Notes: generated by a model not told the origin, from the sequence alone. Counted from the first letter of the stretch, positions 25,947 through 34,441 are shown. The stretch: 64,000 bases of DNA from an uncultured Acetatifactor sp. (GCA_910578215.1 CAJTPH010000001.1:67829-131828); one strand, 5' to 3'. Made by a program: numbers and translations.

Positions 25947-27139
25947 GCCCCGGCTCCTCCGTTCTTTCTGTATTCTCTGTACAGGCTGCCAAAACAATGG
26001 GCGGAAAAATAAAAATATATGACAATATTGGCGGCGGCAAGGGCATAATAGGAAAACCTCGGCCAATCCAGAAACTGCTGCCCGATACATTGCGTGGAGA
26101 CCAGAATCAGAAGCAGCGCGGGAACACGAAGCTTCTTGTCAAATACTGCGCTGACGGGCAGCAGCATTTCAGCCATGTAATTATAGCGCTCATGCATGCA
26201 CGGAAGCAGCATGGTACAGGTCATCGCCGTCCACGCCGCATACGTTATATAATCCTGTACGGCATATTTCTTCCCGCTTTTGACAAAAAGCACCGCAAAC
26301 AGCAGAAGCGCGGTAAACGTAAATGCCACAGCCACCGTGCCGAAAACATAGTACGGAGCCTCCTGAAAAAAGGTCCAGATATTGGGATAATAATAAAACA
26401 TAAAGGGATACTCCCCCATGAGACGGAAAAATTTGACGAATCCGCTGCCCCAGCCGCAGCCGCCGATAATTGCGGGAATGCATAGAATCTCAATTGCAGC
26501 CGGAACCCATAGGAGGTTTAAAATCGAGAACCTCTTTTTATAAAAATAGGCGATAAGAATAATCGGGAGGATAAATATCGCCTGAAGCTTAAAGGTCAGC
26601 GCCGCCCCGAAGACAAACATTCCAGCCCCCGGCTTCTCCTTTACGACAACCAGATAAAAGCTCAACAGCCCCAGCGCCGTCCAGATGCCCTCGGACTGCG
26701 CCAGATAACCGCTGTTCATGACGGCCAGCGGATTACACAAAACAAGCGCATAGGCAAGCAGCCCCGTCCCATAGCGTTTCTCACCCTCCGCTCCGTGCAT
26801 CACGGTCAATGCAAGAACCCCCGCCTCCACAAAGTCAAACAGAACCGATACCAGCTTAATGCTGTACAGCGAGGGAACGGGCAAAAAGGTCAATAACAGA
26901 AGAATCGTGGCATAGGGATAATTATAATTGCCCTCATATGCCGCCAGCGCACTGATATCGCCGATCTCCTTCAATTGGTTGAACCACGCGGAAAGGCACT
27001 GTTCATAGTCCACACCCTCGAAATTAAAACCCAGAAGCCGCAGGACCAGACCCAAAACCGAAACTGCAGCCAGCGCCGCCCCAAATTTTCTCCGCGTAAT
27101 GCTTTTCAAATCCCCTACCTCCCGCCCGGTTCGGCGCAT
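25940..27139 (-). CDS. Gpi18-like mannosyltransferase-family membrane protein
   Basis: A 399-residue membrane protein with about ten helices. The first loop NFEGVDYEQCLSAWFNQLKE carries the acidic catalytic-type motif of GT-C enzymes, and the later LPCMHERYNYMAEMLLPVSA is typical of the Gpi18/PIG-V-like group of bacterial DUF2029-related proteins. It probably adds a hexose from a lipid-linked donor outside the membrane. The start at 27139 has GGGAG 5 bases before; a longer start at 27157 has none. It overlaps its downstream partner. Function is inferred from membrane layout and motifs. Confidence 0.78.
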   Translation of the reverse strand: MRRTGREVGDLKSITRRKFGAALAAVSVLGLVLRLLGFNFEGVDYEQCLSAWFNQLKEIGDISALAAYEGNYNYPYATILLLLTFLPVPSLYSIKLVSVLFDFVEAGVLALTVMHGAEGEKRYGTGLLAYALVLCNPLAVMNSGYLAQSEGIWTALGLLSFYLVVVKEKPGAGMFVFGAALTFKLQAIFILPIILIAYFYKKRFSILNLLWVPAAIEILCIPAIIGGCGWGSGFVKFFRLMGEYPFMFYYYPNIWTFFQEAPYYVFGTVAVAFTFTALLLFAVLFVKSGKKYAVQDYITYAAWTAMTCTMLLPCMHERYNYMAEMLLPVSAVFDKKLRVPALLLILVSTQCIGQQFLDWPRFSYYALAAANIVIYFYFSAHCFGSLYREYRKNGGAGAC

Positions 27140-27279
27140 GCTTACTCCCGCAGGCAATGAGCCGGATTCCGCTCATGCCCCTGATTCCTTTTGATACCTT
27201 AATTTTACTAATTTAGCACAAAAACGCTTTACTGTCAATTTTTAATCGGATACCCCCAGGGCATTAACACGCAGTTCAA

Positions 27280-28671
27280 CTATACGCCGTCCACCCGCTC
27301 CCCCGGCTCCCTGCCCGCGGAGGCAAACCCGCGGAACATCCTCGCCAGCACGAACAGGGCTGCCGCCGCAAGAATGATCTCCGCCGTAAACTGCGCGTAG
27401 GCAAGCCCATACAGCGGAAACAGCGCGTTTAAAATATAAAGAGCCGGTATCTCCAGCACGATCTTTCGCATCACCGCAAAGACAAGGGATTTTTTCCCCA
27501 TACCGCACGCCTGAAAAACGCCCACCGCCAGGAAATCCGTTGCAAGAAAGGGCGTCGCAAGACATAACCCCCGCATAAAGCGGGCACCGTAGCCCACAAC
27601 GGCGTCATTTTTCATAAACAGGGACACCAGCCCCTCCGCGCCCAGATAATAGCCCAGGGACGTTATGCCCAGAAAGCCTACGGTCAGCTTTGCGGCAAAA
27701 ACAAGCGTCTTCTTCATGCGCTCATGGTTCTTTGCAGCGTAATTATAGCTGATGAGCGGCATGATCCCCTGGGAAAGCCCCATGGCAATATTCATGGGAA
27801 TCATATTGAGCTTCTGGGAGATACCCATTGCCGCAACGGCATCCGAGGCGTACTCCGCCGTAAAGTTATTCAGAACGGTCATGCCTGTGACATTCAACAG
27901 GTTTTGAATGGCGGCGGGAATGCCCACGCCGCAGACCCCCAGCACGATCTCCCTGCGAAAGCCCAAATATTTCGGGTTTATGCACACATAGGTGCGCTTT
28001 CTCTTGACATACAAAAGCACAAAGAAATAACCGCACGCCACACAGTTGGAAATAAAGGTCGCGCAGCCCGCTCCGGCGGCGCCCATATTCAGCCCCCAGG
28101 GCAGGATGAAAACAGGGTCCAGAATAATATTCAGGACACAGCCGCTCATGGTTCCTATGCTGGCGTGAAGCGCCGACCCCTCCGCCCGGACCAGATAGCC
28201 CATCACAACGTTAAGGATCGCCGGGGCAGCGCCGCAGCTGACCGTCCAAAACATATAGGCGGCCGTGTCGGAAAGGTTGTCCAAATCCGTGCCAAGGAGG
28301 GTCAAAAGCGGGTCCTTAAAGACCGTACAGGCAATGGCAAACAAAACCCCACTGAAAAGCGCGCTGTAAAAGCCAAAGGCAGAGCTTCTGTAGACCGTTT
28401 CATCGTCCTTTTTTCCAAGGGCACGGCTCATCATGCTGGACCCGCCCACGCCGAAAAGGTTGTTCACCGCGTTAAATGCGAGAAGCACAGGCGCGGCAAG
28501 CGTGACCGCCGCGTTTTGTACCGGATCGTTCAGCATTCCCACAAAATACGTATCTGCAAGGTTATACAGCACCATTACAAGACAGCTGATCGTTGTGGGT
28601 ACCGCCAGCTTCACCACCGCCCTGGGAACCGGCATCTCCTCAAATAATTGCGTTTTACTTGCGTCATTCAT
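27280..28671 (-). CDS. MATE family efflux transporter
   Basis: Membrane exporter of 463 residues with twelve helices, starting with MPVPRAVVKLAVPTTISCLV. Typical MATE features are NLADTYFVGML, the duplicated half beginning near GVCGVGIPAAIQNLLN and GLSQGIMPLISYNYAAKNHER. It should export organic cations or drugs by sodium or proton exchange. The second of two near-adjacent ATG codons (28671) has AGAGG 7 bases upstream and is preferred. It stands alone between the glycosyltransferase pair and the NTP pyrophosphatase-like gene. Confidence 0.93.
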   Translation of the reverse strand: MNDASKTQLFEEMPVPRAVVKLAVPTTISCLVMVLYNLADTYFVGMLNDPVQNAAVTLAAPVLLAFNAVNNLFGVGGSSMMSRALGKKDDETVYRSSAFGFYSALFSGVLFAIACTVFKDPLLTLLGTDLDNLSDTAAYMFWTVSCGAAPAILNVVMGYLVRAEGSALHASIGTMSGCVLNIILDPVFILPWGLNMGAAGAGCATFISNCVACGYFFVLLYVKRKRTYVCINPKYLGFRREIVLGVCGVGIPAAIQNLLNVTGMTVLNNFTAEYASDAVAAMGISQKLNMIPMNIAMGLSQGIMPLISYNYAAKNHERMKKTLVFAAKLTVGFLGITSLGYYLGAEGLVSLFMKNDAVVGYGARFMRGLCLATPFLATDFLAVGVFQACGMGKKSLVFAVMRKIVLEIPALYILNALFPLYGLAYAQFTAEIILAAAALFVLARMFRGFASAGREPGERVDGV

Positions 28672-28769
28672 AACCATACCTCTTTGCGCACCTTAGCGCC
28701 CGCTTCAATCGGTAGTTTGAATACCTGCCTCATCGGGTATTCAAGCCAGAATAGTGAAATGTTTTTACC

Positions 28770-29387
28770 CTAAATCATCCGGCTTTCCAGAACGCTCCGG
28801 AAAAACTCCAGAAAGCCGTCCTGCACCGCCCCCCGCTCCGCCTCTTTTTTATCCATCTCATAAAAATATTTCCCGGTCCTTATATCCTTTGAAAGGCTGT
28901 CCAGAGGAAATCCCCTGTGCCGTATACCGGCGCAGGGTCTGGCGGTAATCAGGAAAAGCCCGCTCTCCAGTCCGGCGTCCATTCTTTCAAATACGTGCTC
29001 CTTATCCAGCACCAGACAAACGGCATTTTTATAATATGCTTTTAAATCCCCGTACTTCTCTGCCAGACCGGCATAATAGGCGCGCATTTCCTCATCCGTG
29101 AGATATTTTCCGCCCACCGTCCGCACATGGACCCCCGGCTGTATTTCCTCCGGTACTCCCTCAAAATACAGCCCGGAATCGCAGGAAAACACCGGCCTCC
29201 CATAGGCCTCAAAATAAGCAAGCGCCTTCTGTCTGGCATTTTCCAGAGGAGTACTGCCATCCTCCGGTACTTGGGGCGGGGCCTCCTTCATATCCGTCAA
29301 TCCTATTATTTCCAGATTCAGACCGGATAATCTCTCTCGCATAACCTCCAGCTTTGCCGGATTACCGGTGCCATACAGCAGCTTCAT
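28770..29387 (-). CDS. Non-canonical purine NTP pyrophosphatase-like (RdgB/HAM1)
   Basis: A 205-residue protein starting MKLLYGTGNPAKLEVMRERL, the HAM1 family signature, with the conserved FSCDSGLYFEGVP and ARQKALAYFEAYGRP segments. The family hydrolyses ITP, dITP and XTP to monophosphates to clean nucleotide pools. It differs from canonical RdgB at the C-terminal half (RTGKYFYEMDKKE in place of the usual HRGKAL), so the substrate could differ; it looks like a divergent paralogue. GGGAGG precedes the ATG at 29387. Confidence 0.8.
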   Translation of the reverse strand: MKLLYGTGNPAKLEVMRERLSGLNLEIIGLTDMKEAPPQVPEDGSTPLENARQKALAYFEAYGRPVFSCDSGLYFEGVPEEIQPGVHVRTVGGKYLTDEEMRAYYAGLAEKYGDLKAYYKNAVCLVLDKEHVFERMDAGLESGLFLITARPCAGIRHRGFPLDSLSKDIRTGKYFYEMDKKEAERGAVQDGFLEFFRSVLESRMI

Positions 29388-29595
29388 GCCTGTCCCTCCC
29401 ATACATTCCACCCATAGACCTCCGCCCGGCTCAGTGCCTGGACGGGGGAAGGGTCATATCTACTATACAATATTTTCCTGCCTATTTCAAGGCGTGAAGC
29501 GATACGCGCTGCCTGTAAGGACCTGCTTCCCTTCATATTCGTAGGATCTTCGCGGCGCTGCTTATTTAGCTTGCACCGTGGCATCTGGAGCATAA

Positions 29596-30228
29596 TTAAA
29601 TCCCCCTAATTTGTTCGATATTTCCAGATTGTATCGCCTTAATATTCTGAGAAATTTTTTCCTCTGACCAATCCCACCATTTCAATTTAAGTAATTCTGT
29701 AACGGTTTCATCATTAAAACGTTTTCTGATAGGCTTTGCTGGTACTCCACCCACAACAGTATAAGGCGGTACATCTTTCGTGACAACAGCACGAGTACCT
29801 ATAATTGCACCATCGCCAATCATAACACCTGCCAAAATGACTGCTTCATAGCCAATCCATACATCATTGCCGACAATAATATCTCCTTTGTTATCCCACG
29901 CCTCCGTAACATTTGTTTTCTCAAGTTCCCACTCATCAAAAAATAAAGGAAACGGATATGTGGACAGAGAAGCCAATGTATGATTTGCGCTATTGAAAAG
30001 AAATTTTGCACCGCAAGCAATCGAACAAAACTTTCCTATAAAGAGTTTGTCGTGGTTAATGGGATAGTGATAAAGAACATTGTTCTTTTCAAAACCTGTA
30101 GGATCATTCACAAAGTCGTTATACATGGTATAATCTCCTACGGTAATGCTTGAATCGGTAATTGCATTTTTTAAGTAAATAGTCTGCAAATCACCTGGCC
30201 GTGGATATAAAATTTTAGAGTTCGCCAT
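29596..30228 (-). CDS. CatB/Vat-type xenobiotic acetyltransferase
   Basis: A 210-residue left-handed beta-helix acetyltransferase. The hexapeptide-repeat part GDIIVGNDVWIGYEAVILAG, the loop NSANHTLASLSTYPF with the catalytic-type histidine, and the end GGVPAKPIRKRFNDE place it in the XAT group that includes type B chloramphenicol and streptogramin A acetyltransferases. Whether it gives resistance is unknown. It is clearly more AT-rich than neighbours and has an AGGAGG box, suggesting recent transfer. It is a single gene with its own promoter. Confidence 0.88.
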   Translation of the reverse strand: MANSKILYPRPGDLQTIYLKNAITDSSITVGDYTMYNDFVNDPTGFEKNNVLYHYPINHDKLFIGKFCSIACGAKFLFNSANHTLASLSTYPFPLFFDEWELEKTNVTEAWDNKGDIIVGNDVWIGYEAVILAGVMIGDGAIIGTRAVVTKDVPPYTVVGGVPAKPIRKRFNDETVTELLKLKWWDWSEEKISQNIKAIQSGNIEQIRGI

Positions 30229-30252
30229 TTTTGTAATCCTCCTGTTGAAAAT

Positions 30253-30280
30253 ACTATATTATAATTGTACGCATCGGCAA
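30253..30280 (-). promoter_or_regulatory. Possible promoter of the acetyltransferase gene
   Basis: Minus strand TTGCCG (30275-30280), 16 bases, TATAGT (30253-30258); a TATAAT overlaps the spacer. Confidence 0.4.
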
Positions 30281-30322
30281 AGCTATTCTCAACACACCAA
30301 ACAATGCAGAAACAATCAGTGG

Positions 30323-30349
30323 AAAAAGAGCTGCTTTTTCAGCAGCTCT
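30323..30349 (-). terminator. Terminator of the 359-residue protein gene
   Basis: Nine-bp stem AGAGCTGCT/AGCAGCTCT with a five-base loop and a U-run on the minus strand (30323-30327). It lies about 180 bases past the stop of the unknown gene at 30532. Confidence 0.75.
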
Positions 30350-30531
30350 CCATAATCATTTCTTATATATTATTTTCCTTATGGCATATACCGAAAGACA
30401 TTATTCCTCCGCAAGCTCCTCAATCGAAACACTAAATTCTGCTATTTAACCCTGCAGCAGCGCGGAACGCCCTATGATAAGGATAGCTTCAATCGGATTG
30501 TTTCACTTGCGTTTGCTATTGTTCACCCATA

Positions 30532-31611
30532 TTATAATTTCTCAAGACAAGCCCGGATTTCGGCGCATACGGCGCGGTCGTTCTCAAAAATCTTCGCAAA
30601 CAGGCGCTTCAGCGTTTCCTGTGTTTCCTTTTGTAAGATCAGGGAAGCGGACTGTTCGGTGATATCATATCCGGTCTTGGGTCCCACACCAAGCGCCGCC
30701 CATATCTGCCATCCGATACCATGTGTTTCATCCTTGCCTTCCGTGACATACCGATCCGAAATAACCTCGCTCAGCCGGCTATGTATTTCTTTATTTGTGC
30801 AGATATCGCTAAGCAGGTTTTCGGCTCCGCCGAAGCTTTCCGCCGCATGCCATCGTGCTTCAATCGGCACACCGTTGATGCCGCACATCATGCCGGCAGT
30901 GTCCATGGCGTTTTCCGGCGTCACATGATCCAGAGCATCCATAATCACTTTTTCAAGCGCATCATGCTCCTCATAGGACAGGGCAGATACGATGCGTTCC
31001 AGAAGCTCCTTGTAGGACATATCAGGCGCAGTGTTGCCTGTAATTACAATGGCATCGCGCATCACGGAATGCCAGTTGTCGGACAAGGCATGAAGCTGTG
31101 AATCCAAGCCATATACAGTATCCGCCTCATAGCCCACTGCAAGAATCCATTCCGTTTCGTTTTCCAACCGCAGCAGGGTCGGGAAACCGTTATCCACAGA
31201 GCTTTTTATTGCGGAAAGCACTTCCTCCCGTGGGCTTGCACCGTTAAAGCGCAGATAGGAAAATCCCGCAAACCGCGCCAGTGTATTTACAAAACCGTCA
31301 TCCCAGCGCCAGCCTTTGGAAAATCCCGGCAGGGAATGGGGGTCCACGGTGTCGTCACTTGGATAATCGAAACCGAACGCCAGTGTCGATGCTGTCAAAA
31401 GACAATGATATACAGAGCCCTGATGGTTTTCCAGCGGATGCTCGCCGCAGGGGCTGCAGTGGACGCAATAGCGGCGGTTAGGCACACACCAATATGGCAT
31501 TTCTTCCGTATATCCGCGCGCAATGACCAACGCAGATGCAAGTGCCGCAGTAAAGTTGTCCGATTCCGCATTAACCGGAAAAGGTACCTGATGTTCTAAG
31601 ATTTTTTTCAT
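30532..31611 (-). CDS. Hypothetical protein, possibly papain-like
   Basis: A 359-residue soluble protein I do not recognise with confidence. The N-terminal third has a cluster of cysteines and histidines (YWCVPNRRYCVHCSPCGEHP). The middle GFPTLLRLENETEWILAVGY followed by YGLDSQ resembles the His-then-Asp part of C39/BtrH-like papain folds that self-control via an amide-transfer or peptidase active site. The C-terminal 150 residues are helical and charged. No strong ribosome site precedes the ATG (31611). The next element on the right is the integrated island; the gene's promoter lies just left of attL. Confidence 0.6.
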   Translation of the reverse strand: MKKILEHQVPFPVNAESDNFTAALASALVIARGYTEEMPYWCVPNRRYCVHCSPCGEHPLENHQGSVYHCLLTASTLAFGFDYPSDDTVDPHSLPGFSKGWRWDDGFVNTLARFAGFSYLRFNGASPREEVLSAIKSSVDNGFPTLLRLENETEWILAVGYEADTVYGLDSQLHALSDNWHSVMRDAIVITGNTAPDMSYKELLERIVSALSYEEHDALEKVIMDALDHVTPENAMDTAGMMCGINGVPIEARWHAAESFGGAENLLSDICTNKEIHSRLSEVISDRYVTEGKDETHGIGWQIWAALGVGPKTGYDITEQSASLILQKETQETLKRLFAKIFENDRAVCAEIRACLEKL

Positions 31612-31786
31612 GTCGCTGTGACCATAGCCTGTAAAGACTCCCTTTCATTAATATCTGTTTAACCTGTTATTCTGTCCGGACAATGATAGTATACCACAGG
31701 CTGAAACGTACTGTACAGCCCTTTTGCCGCTTTAACAGGGTCCTTTCAAGAAGTTCCTTAAAAATGTATCACCGCTATAGACGCAT

Positions 31787-31826
31787 ATTTTACATCTCCG
31801 TCTTCAGGCGCTGTAAAATTTTACAT
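31787..31826. promoter_or_regulatory. Candidate response-regulator operator left of the island
   Basis: A perfect 14-bp palindrome TGTAAAATTTTACA (31812-31825) ends on the first base of attL. A nine-base word ATTTTACAT occurs at 31787-31795 and again at 31818-31826, 31 bases apart, about three helical turns. Such repeats fit an OmpR-type regulator. If the island is removed in thought, this block lies directly upstream of the ABC/two-component operon -10 box. Confidence 0.45.
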
Positions 31827-31841
31827 TTAAGGATTATTTAA
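31825..31841 (+). repeat. attL core, 17-bp direct repeat
   Basis: ATTTAAGGATTATTTAA, identical to 41032-41048. The match continues with two mismatches to 31851 (25 of 27). It lies 112 bases left of the first arm-type repeat. Confidence 0.8.
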
Positions 31842-31952
31842 GATTTGCCTGTATTGCTGACTTCTTCCCTTCCAGGGCCTTTCAAGGAATCCAGTGTTTA
31901 TGCGGGTTTCCGCACTTTTCGACTTTTATTTGTATCCCGTCTTATTTTCTAC

Positions 31953-31971
31953 TAGTGACACTACTAGTGAC
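31953..31971 (+). repeat. Integrase arm-type repeats, left pair
   Basis: TAGTGAC at 31953-31959 and 31965-31971, 12 bases apart, the second overlapping the stop codon of the first island gene. The same word and spacing recur near attR. Confidence 0.6.
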
Positions 31972-32338
31972 ACTTTTCATCGTTACGCCCACCAGAATTA
32001 TAATTGCCCATATCCCCCGCCCCCTTCCCTGAAAGCATTCCATCCAGAATGGCAAGGGTGAACTTCCTGTATGCATAGAAGCTGTTCCGGCAACAGGGCA
32101 TCACTTCCGCTTCCCCAAGCTCCCACCTTATTTCCATGTCATGAAGTGACTTCCCGTCCACGATAGAAGCCGTAAGCCACTCCGCTATGTATGGGTCTGC
32201 CTGCCGGGCCGCCGCCCGTACCAGCTCCCCATGCTTCCCCGCCCTGCATTCCTTTAGCAGCGCTTTGGCCCTATCCCTCGTCAGCCCGTATCCTGAATAG
32301 CTTTCATGAATGCCATATCCTTCACGCCTTCTCCGCAT
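31964..32338 (-). CDS. Small phage-type protein, possible late regulator
   Basis: A 124-residue protein rich in Arg/Lys at its start (MRRRREGYGIHESYSGYGLT) with helical middle parts LTRDRAKALLKECRAGKH and CCRNSFYAYRKFTLAILDG. Short proteins of this look occur near the late genes of clostridial phages and satellites and resemble RinA/ArpU-type late transcription activators, but I cannot confirm the family. The start at 32338 has a GGTGG box; an in-frame extension to 32383 has none. It is the last gene of the capsid operon, its stop lying in an integrase arm site. Confidence 0.65.
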   Translation of the reverse strand: MRRRREGYGIHESYSGYGLTRDRAKALLKECRAGKHGELVRAAARQADPYIAEWLTASIVDGKSLHDMEIRWELGEAEVMPCCRNSFYAYRKFTLAILDGMLSGKGAGDMGNYNSGGRNDEKCH

Positions 32339-32413
32339 ACTTTCCACCCCCTGTATATGGAAATGCCCCAGGCAATCCTCCATGGAAAGCCCGGGGCACT
32401 TGTAAGTTGTTTA

Positions 32414-33250
32414 TTATGCCTTTGCCTGGTAGTATATCGCCGTCTTCTTGTTATCCAGCACAAATGCATCATAGCAGATGCGCCCCTCTACCAAAGAGCC
32501 GCTTATCCCAGGCGGGTCCTCGTGGACTTTGTAATCTTCCAGCTTTGTGGGTGCCACAGTGGCGCACGGATGGGCTATCATAAAGCCAAAGTCATCCGGA
32601 AGCCTCGTTGCCGGAACCTTGATGACCATTGCCCCATCCAGGTTGGAAATAACCCCCTTAAGCCTTAAGTCATTGCCAATGTCGGTCTCCATGGTGATGT
32701 CCTTACACTGCTTCATCAGAACATACACATCAGGGGTGACTACAATGATACGGCCTGCCTCCGGCGCCTCCGCATTGTCCAAGGCATTGTTCCCGGCAAT
32801 GATCTCCGTGTATATATTCTCCTTGGTAAGCACCACAGCATCCGGCTTATGTCCTGCCCCTTCGCACATCACACCATAAACATAGCTGTCCACCTCCGGA
32901 ATGACCACCTGTCTCTGCTGCCTGGCCAGGGCGGATGCCGCCGCAAGCTGCTGTGCCGTCTCGTCCGTGTCCAGCTTGTCGATGGCGAACGTGAAGGAAC
33001 GGTCTTTCTTAAGGGTGAACTCCTCCGTGGTCGCGTCCAGATCTTTAACCGTGCCATACCTGCTGCCTGTAAAGCCGGATGCAGGGTTACGGTTATAGTC
33101 GGCCATCTCGCTTGTGCCCACCTTATACACCTTCACCGTGTGCGCCCCTGTCCAGTCAAAATCATCATTGGTAAGCAGGGACTTCTTGCTTTCTGTGCTA
33201 AATAGTTCATCCGTGTACGGAAGAAACTTTGTTGTTAAATTGATTGCCAT
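32414..33250 (-). CDS. Phage major capsid protein
   Basis: A 278-residue capsid subunit. The opening MAINLTTKFLPYTDELFSTE, the central KVYKVGTSEMADYNR and RSFTFAIDKLDTDETAQQL, and the late GRICYDAFVLDNKKTAIYYQ are typical of HK97-fold capsid proteins of Firmicute siphophages. It begins 15 bases after the scaffold gene stop, with an AGGAGA box, the usual order scaffold-then-capsid. It has no N-terminal prohead-protease-cleaved delta domain, consistent with a separate scaffold. The gene is intact, suggesting the island makes or alters particles. Confidence 0.85.
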   Translation of the reverse strand: MAINLTTKFLPYTDELFSTESKKSLLTNDDFDWTGAHTVKVYKVGTSEMADYNRNPASGFTGSRYGTVKDLDATTEEFTLKKDRSFTFAIDKLDTDETAQQLAAASALARQQRQVVIPEVDSYVYGVMCEGAGHKPDAVVLTKENIYTEIIAGNNALDNAEAPEAGRIIVVTPDVYVLMKQCKDITMETDIGNDLRLKGVISNLDGAMVIKVPATRLPDDFGFMIAHPCATVAPTKLEDYKVHEDPPGISGSLVEGRICYDAFVLDNKKTAIYYQAKA

Positions 33251-33265
33251 AAATACTAATCTCCT

Positions 33266-33712
33266 TTACAGATTCATGGCCTGCCGAATCAAATCTGTAC
33301 CTGCCCGCCGCGGCTCCGACTTGTCCGTGAACTTCGGGGCGCTTGCCGCTGCCTTCTTCCTCGCTTCCATCTCCAGCCTTTCAGCTTCAGATGGCGTGCG
33401 CTCTTTTATCAGGCCGTCAATGATATCTAAGGCCTTGTCAAATTCTTTCTCACTGTTACAATTCAGCGCTTCCAGAATACTTTCCGGGTATCCCCTGTCA
33501 ATCAGCTTCTGGCGGCTGTTCAAACGGAACTCGCGCTGTGCAAGCTCCTGCTCCTTCTCACCCAGTTCTCTTGATGCCTTCTCCCGGTCTTCTGCAAGCC
33601 GTTTCTGTACAATGGCATTTACCTGATCCTGATTAAAAGTCTTCTGTCCCCCTGTCTGCTCAGCCGGGGTTGCTATCTGGTCTGCGTTCTGGTTGGTGTT
33701 CTGTAAGTCCAT
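33266..33712 (-). CDS. Phage scaffolding protein (DUF4355-like)
   Basis: A 148-residue coiled-coil protein with QVNAIVQKRLAEDREKASRE, long charged helices, and a C-terminus with RRAGTDLIRQAMNL; this is the DUF4355-type scaffold found just before capsid genes. Scaffolds guide capsid assembly and are removed on maturation. The start at 33712 has GGGAGG 11 bases upstream. The gene follows a strong terminator (33764-33818) and precedes capsid, so these two genes plus the 124-residue protein form a late-type operon. Confidence 0.82.
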   Translation of the reverse strand: MDLQNTNQNADQIATPAEQTGGQKTFNQDQVNAIVQKRLAEDREKASRELGEKEQELAQREFRLNSRQKLIDRGYPESILEALNCNSEKEFDKALDIIDGLIKERTPSEAERLEMEARKKAAASAPKFTDKSEPRRAGTDLIRQAMNL

Positions 33713-33763
33713 GTCTCGTTTTTCCTCCCTGTTTTTACGCCTTGGTAGGCTGTTCTCCGGCAA

Positions 33764-33818
33764 ACAAAAAGGCGCAGGAAAATTCTACTCGTTTTAGAGT
33801 AAAACCTTCCCACGCCTT
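33764..33818 (-). terminator. Terminator between early and capsid genes
   Basis: On the minus strand a three-tier hairpin, AAGGCG/CGCCTT outside, GGAA/TTCC and GAGTA/TACTC inside, ends with TTTTTGTTTG. It sits about 50 bases before the scaffold start, so capsid expression should need read-through, antitermination or a hidden promoter. Confidence 0.6.
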
Positions 33819-33921
33819 CATATGGCTTCCGTCCGGCACATCCGCCGTCCGGGGTACTCCTATATTCTGTTTGCCTGATTCTATTATAGCAGACTATGGG
33901 GAGCAGCGCAACGTTTTTTGT

Positions 33922-34209
33922 GTTACGTTTTGTTACATTTTATGCGCGCGTTATCGTGTCCACTAATTCAGTTTTGCCCGGAAAATCAATGTTTTTCCAC
34001 TTGCGCCTATACCGTATCATTAGACCTTTTTTTGTTCGGCTTTTTGCGTCTTTTCAGCTTTCTTTTTTGGTGTACATTTCTGTACATTTTTGCATTTTTC
34101 CCTCATGCGTGTATCGTGTAAAGAAACTCCTTTTTAGTTTGCATTTTTATGCATTTTCCTCGCGCATATACCGTGTTACATAATTCTTTTTTGTGCGCAC
34201 TTCTGCGCA
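33922..34209. repeat. Degenerate repeat array with doubled six-base palindromes
   Basis: At least four diverged units of about 55-100 bases. Each holds a short word twice, exactly 10 bases apart: GTTAC (33922, 33932), TGTACA (34071, 34081), TGCA (34140, 34150) and TGCGCA (34094 plus 100, i.e. 34194, and 34204). The word differs between units but agrees within a unit. Units also share a box like GCGYRTATCGTGT (33945, 34107, 34163; weaker at 34002) and T-runs. Noncoding except at its right end. Confidence 0.65.
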
Positions 34210-34332
34210 TTTTCCCTTGTACTCTGCCGCCCATGCGTCCCAGGTTTTGCCTAAATCAACGGCATGTCTGCACTTGCTGTACATTTTCCCCTGGAATCTC
34301 CAAGTCCATATAGGCACGTTTGAACCGCCCAT
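34147..34332 (-). CDS. Small hypothetical protein, uncertain
   Basis: A 61-residue basic frame that overlaps the next upstream small gene by 77 bases in another frame and ends in the repeat array. No good ribosome site is seen for the first ATG; an inner ATG (MYSKCRHAVDLGKTWDAW) has a poor one. Its last residues, KCAEVRTKKNYVTRYMRE, echo in degenerate form in the repeats downstream (KCKLKRSFFTRYTHE, KCTEMYTKKES). It may be a real overlapping gene or the edge of a decayed duplication. Confidence 0.4.
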   Translation of the reverse strand: MGGSNVPIWTWRFQGKMYSKCRHAVDLGKTWDAWAAEYKGKCAEVRTKKNYVTRYMREENA

Positions 34333-34441
34333 TTCCGCACCTTTCTATCACCTTGCAGGACCTGACTACCGGTTTAAGCAGCTCCGCCACTGCCCGGAGT
34401 TCATGCTTCTCCTGGTAACTTACTTTTATTCTTGCTGCCAT
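34256..34441 (-). CDS. Small phage-type hypothetical protein
   Basis: A 61-residue protein (MAARIKVSYQEKHELRAVAE, then LKPVVRSCKVIERCGNGRFKRAYMDLE) of a kind common in clostridial phages and islands between ImmA-like and replication genes. Function unknown. A GGAAAGGAAG box precedes the ATG. It lies 68 bases after the preceding small gene and overlaps the doubtful 61-residue frame. Confidence 0.65.
   Translation of the reverse strand: MAARIKVSYQEKHELRAVAELLKPVVRSCKVIERCGNGRFKRAYMDLEIPGENVQQVQTCR

Noticed and set aside
29384..29593. 69-codon minus-strand frame between the acetyltransferase and the NTP pyrophosphatase-like gene
   Set aside because: No ribosome site, and it overlaps the real start of the next gene.
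33922..34209. CRISPR array
   Set aside because: Repeat units are diverged, uneven in length and have no unique spacers; no cas genes are nearby.
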